DNA of 64,000 bases from Bacteroidales bacterium. Its GTDB lineage: Bacteria; Bacteroidota; Bacteroidia; Bacteroidales; F082. Positions 61,335-64,000 of the stretch are shown one piece after another (position 1 is the stretch's first letter; the number at the start of each line of letters is the position of its first letter). The notes below the pieces were generated by a model that searched no databases, was not told where the DNA came from, and saw only the letters and a program-made list of their open reading frames with translations. The stretch lies in assembly GCA_017439405.1 (NCBI GenBank), contig JAFSJF010000037.1:62001-126000 (forward strand), read 5' to 3'. Both the position numbers and the translations under genes were made by a program.

Positions 61335-61495
61335 ATCGTTTTGCGGCTGCAAAAATACGTTTTTTTTGAATGCTGCAAGAAAAAATGAGCATTTTTTTCA
61401 AAAAAATGTGGAGACGGTGTGCACTCCGCCTCCACTGAACAATGTTTTCAAGATGATTACGAATTACATTGTCGTTTTTTCTGTCTCCAAACGAT

Positions 61496-63268
<1,773 letters not shown>

Positions 63269-63294
63269 AAGTCGGTTGAATTAGAAATAAATTG

Positions 63295-63302
63295 CAAAAA
63301 TA
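63295..63302 (-). promoter_or_regulatory. -7 box of glnS
   Basis: The minus strand reads TATTTTTG (TAnnTTTG), 26 nt before the start codon. Confidence 0.6.
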
Positions 63303-63367
63303 GTAAAATGTTTGGCTTGGCGTTGAAAAAAGTGTTTTGTAAGAAGTGACCGGTAGCGCCGTTTCTG

Positions 63368-63820
63368 TCATTCTTTCCGTTTCGTGTCCATCAAAATCGT
63401 CACCGGCCCGTCGTTGAGCAGTTCCACGGCCATCATCGCGCCGAATTCGCCGCTTTGAACGTCACGGCTTGAGACCTCGGCAAGGGTTTTCAGGAACGAC
63501 TCATAAAGTGGAATGGCCTGCTCGGGACGGGCGGCACGGATGAAGCTCGGTCGGTTGCCTTTCTTGGTCAGGGCGTGAAGGGTGAACTGACTCACCACGA
63601 GAAACGAGCCGCCCACTTGGTTGATGTCCAAGTTCATGGCATCGTTCTCATCGCTGAAAATGCGGAGCTTGGTGAGCTTCTGGCAAAGCCAGTCCACGTC
63701 CTCTTGCGTGTCAGCTTCCTCAATGCCGAGCAAAACCAACATTCCCAAGCCGATTTCCGACTTCACCTTGCCGTCAATCGTGACGGATGCGTGCGTAACT
63801 CGTTGTGCTACAATGCGCAT
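63368..63820 (-). CDS. dtd: D-aminoacyl-tRNA deacylase
   Basis: This 150-residue DTD enzyme frees tRNAs wrongly charged with D-amino acids or glycine. It starts MRIVAQRVTHASVTIDGK and carries both active-site motifs of the family: VVSQFTL (SQxxL, about residue 78) and NDGPVTI (NxGPxT, about 135). The length is normal. It begins 4 nt after the stop of holA, so the two are probably co-transcribed. Confidence 0.95.
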   Translation of the reverse strand: MRIVAQRVTHASVTIDGKVKSEIGLGMLVLLGIEEADTQEDVDWLCQKLTKLRIFSDENDAMNLDINQVGGSFLVVSQFTLHALTKKGNRPSFIRAARPEQAIPLYESFLKTLAEVSSRDVQSGEFGAMMAVELLNDGPVTILMDTKRKE

Positions 63821-63824
63821 AACC

Positions 63825-64000
63825 TTAATGCATTAGTTTGAAAATCATCTCTCTATACAAATCCTTTTCGTTCACCTCGCCGATTTCGTATCCTTTCGAC
63901 TTCATGTCGAACTCACGGAGGATGGAGATATTGCGGATGCAGGCTTGCGGCGGGATGTTGCGGGCAGCGGTCAAGTAGTCCTTTACGAAAAACGGGTTGA
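63825..64000 (-). CDS. holA: DNA polymerase III subunit delta, C-terminal fragment cut by window
   Basis: The minus-strand frame enters from the right edge and stops at TAA (63827-63825). The 57 visible residues include NPFFVKDYLTAARNIPPQA, ISILREFDMKSKGYE and the end LYREMIFKLMH, which match the C-terminal end of Bacteroidota HolA. There is no in-window start. The delta subunit loads the sliding clamp during replication. Confidence 0.8.
   Translation of the reverse strand, partial: NPFFVKDYLTAARNIPPQACIRNISILREFDMKSKGYEIGEVNEKDLYREMIFKLMH

Overview
The window looks like a chromosome segment of an uncultured Bacteroidales (Bacteroidota) bacterium. Supporting signs are TAnnTTTG-type -7 promoter boxes in front of many genes, type IX secretion (T9SS) C-terminal sorting domains, a frdC-frdA-frdB operon with a b558-type cytochrome, several small outer-membrane beta-barrel proteins, a glutaminyl-tRNA synthetase next to tRNA-Gln, and a divergent EF-G2-type elongation factor. 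No phage, integrase, transposase or CRISPR array was seen.

Layout. 1-2.5 kb: cell-envelope proteins (partial OmpA-family protein, two beta-barrels). 2.5-5.9 kb: fumarate reductase operon on the minus strand. 6-9.1 kb: two M24B aminopeptidase P paralogues flanking an orphan HigA-like antitoxin. 9.2-13.2 kb: a tandem pair of secreted peptidylarginine deiminase-like enzymes (PPAD type) with T9SS sorting domains. 13.3-15.3 kb: a fused biotin carboxylase/biotin carrier protein. 15.5-30.7 kb: a long plus-strand surface-protein operon (two beta-helix-like paralogues, a 2249-residue CARDB/InlB/LamG protein, an unknown, a thrombospondin-type-3 calcium-repeat protein, and a 1083-residue T9SS cargo). 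30.7-38.1 kb: mixed housekeeping (crotonase, beta-barrels, QueG, MltF-like transglycosylase, PlsC-like acyltransferase, calcineurin-type phosphatase). 38.2-40.8 kb: lamin-tail secreted protein. 40.9-49.1 kb: second surface operon with two modular T9SS cargo proteins. 49.1-56 kb: Ig-like lipoprotein, adenine deaminase, EF-G2, adenosine-kinase-like PfkB protein, then tRNA-Asn. 56.5-60.9 kb: minus-strand polysaccharide operon (CapD-like dehydratase, ManC, acyltransferase-like protein, sugar transferase). 61.2-64 kb: tRNA-Gln, glnS, dtd and the 3' end of holA.

The most interesting signal is a pair of long untranslated leaders, one in front of each surface-protein operon (about 15496-15815 and 41066-41396). 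Both carry a promoter box, a tiny start-stop reading frame and a nested set of four helices. The helices keep the same layout while their sequences differ by compensatory base changes. A 3' element followed by a T-run can pair with the apical hairpin instead, which suggests a switch or pseudoknot. A third, headless remnant of the leader lies at 40895-40973. I infer a family of cis-regulatory RNAs that co-regulates surface proteins; I do not recognise it as a named family.

Other points of interest are loss of one substrate-binding arginine in the second deiminase, 28-bp palindromes translated in frame inside T9SS cargo genes, a recurrent two-fold GWNWW module shuffled between the large proteins, exact 207-bp tandem repeats in the giant protein, and a heptamer repeat inside manC.
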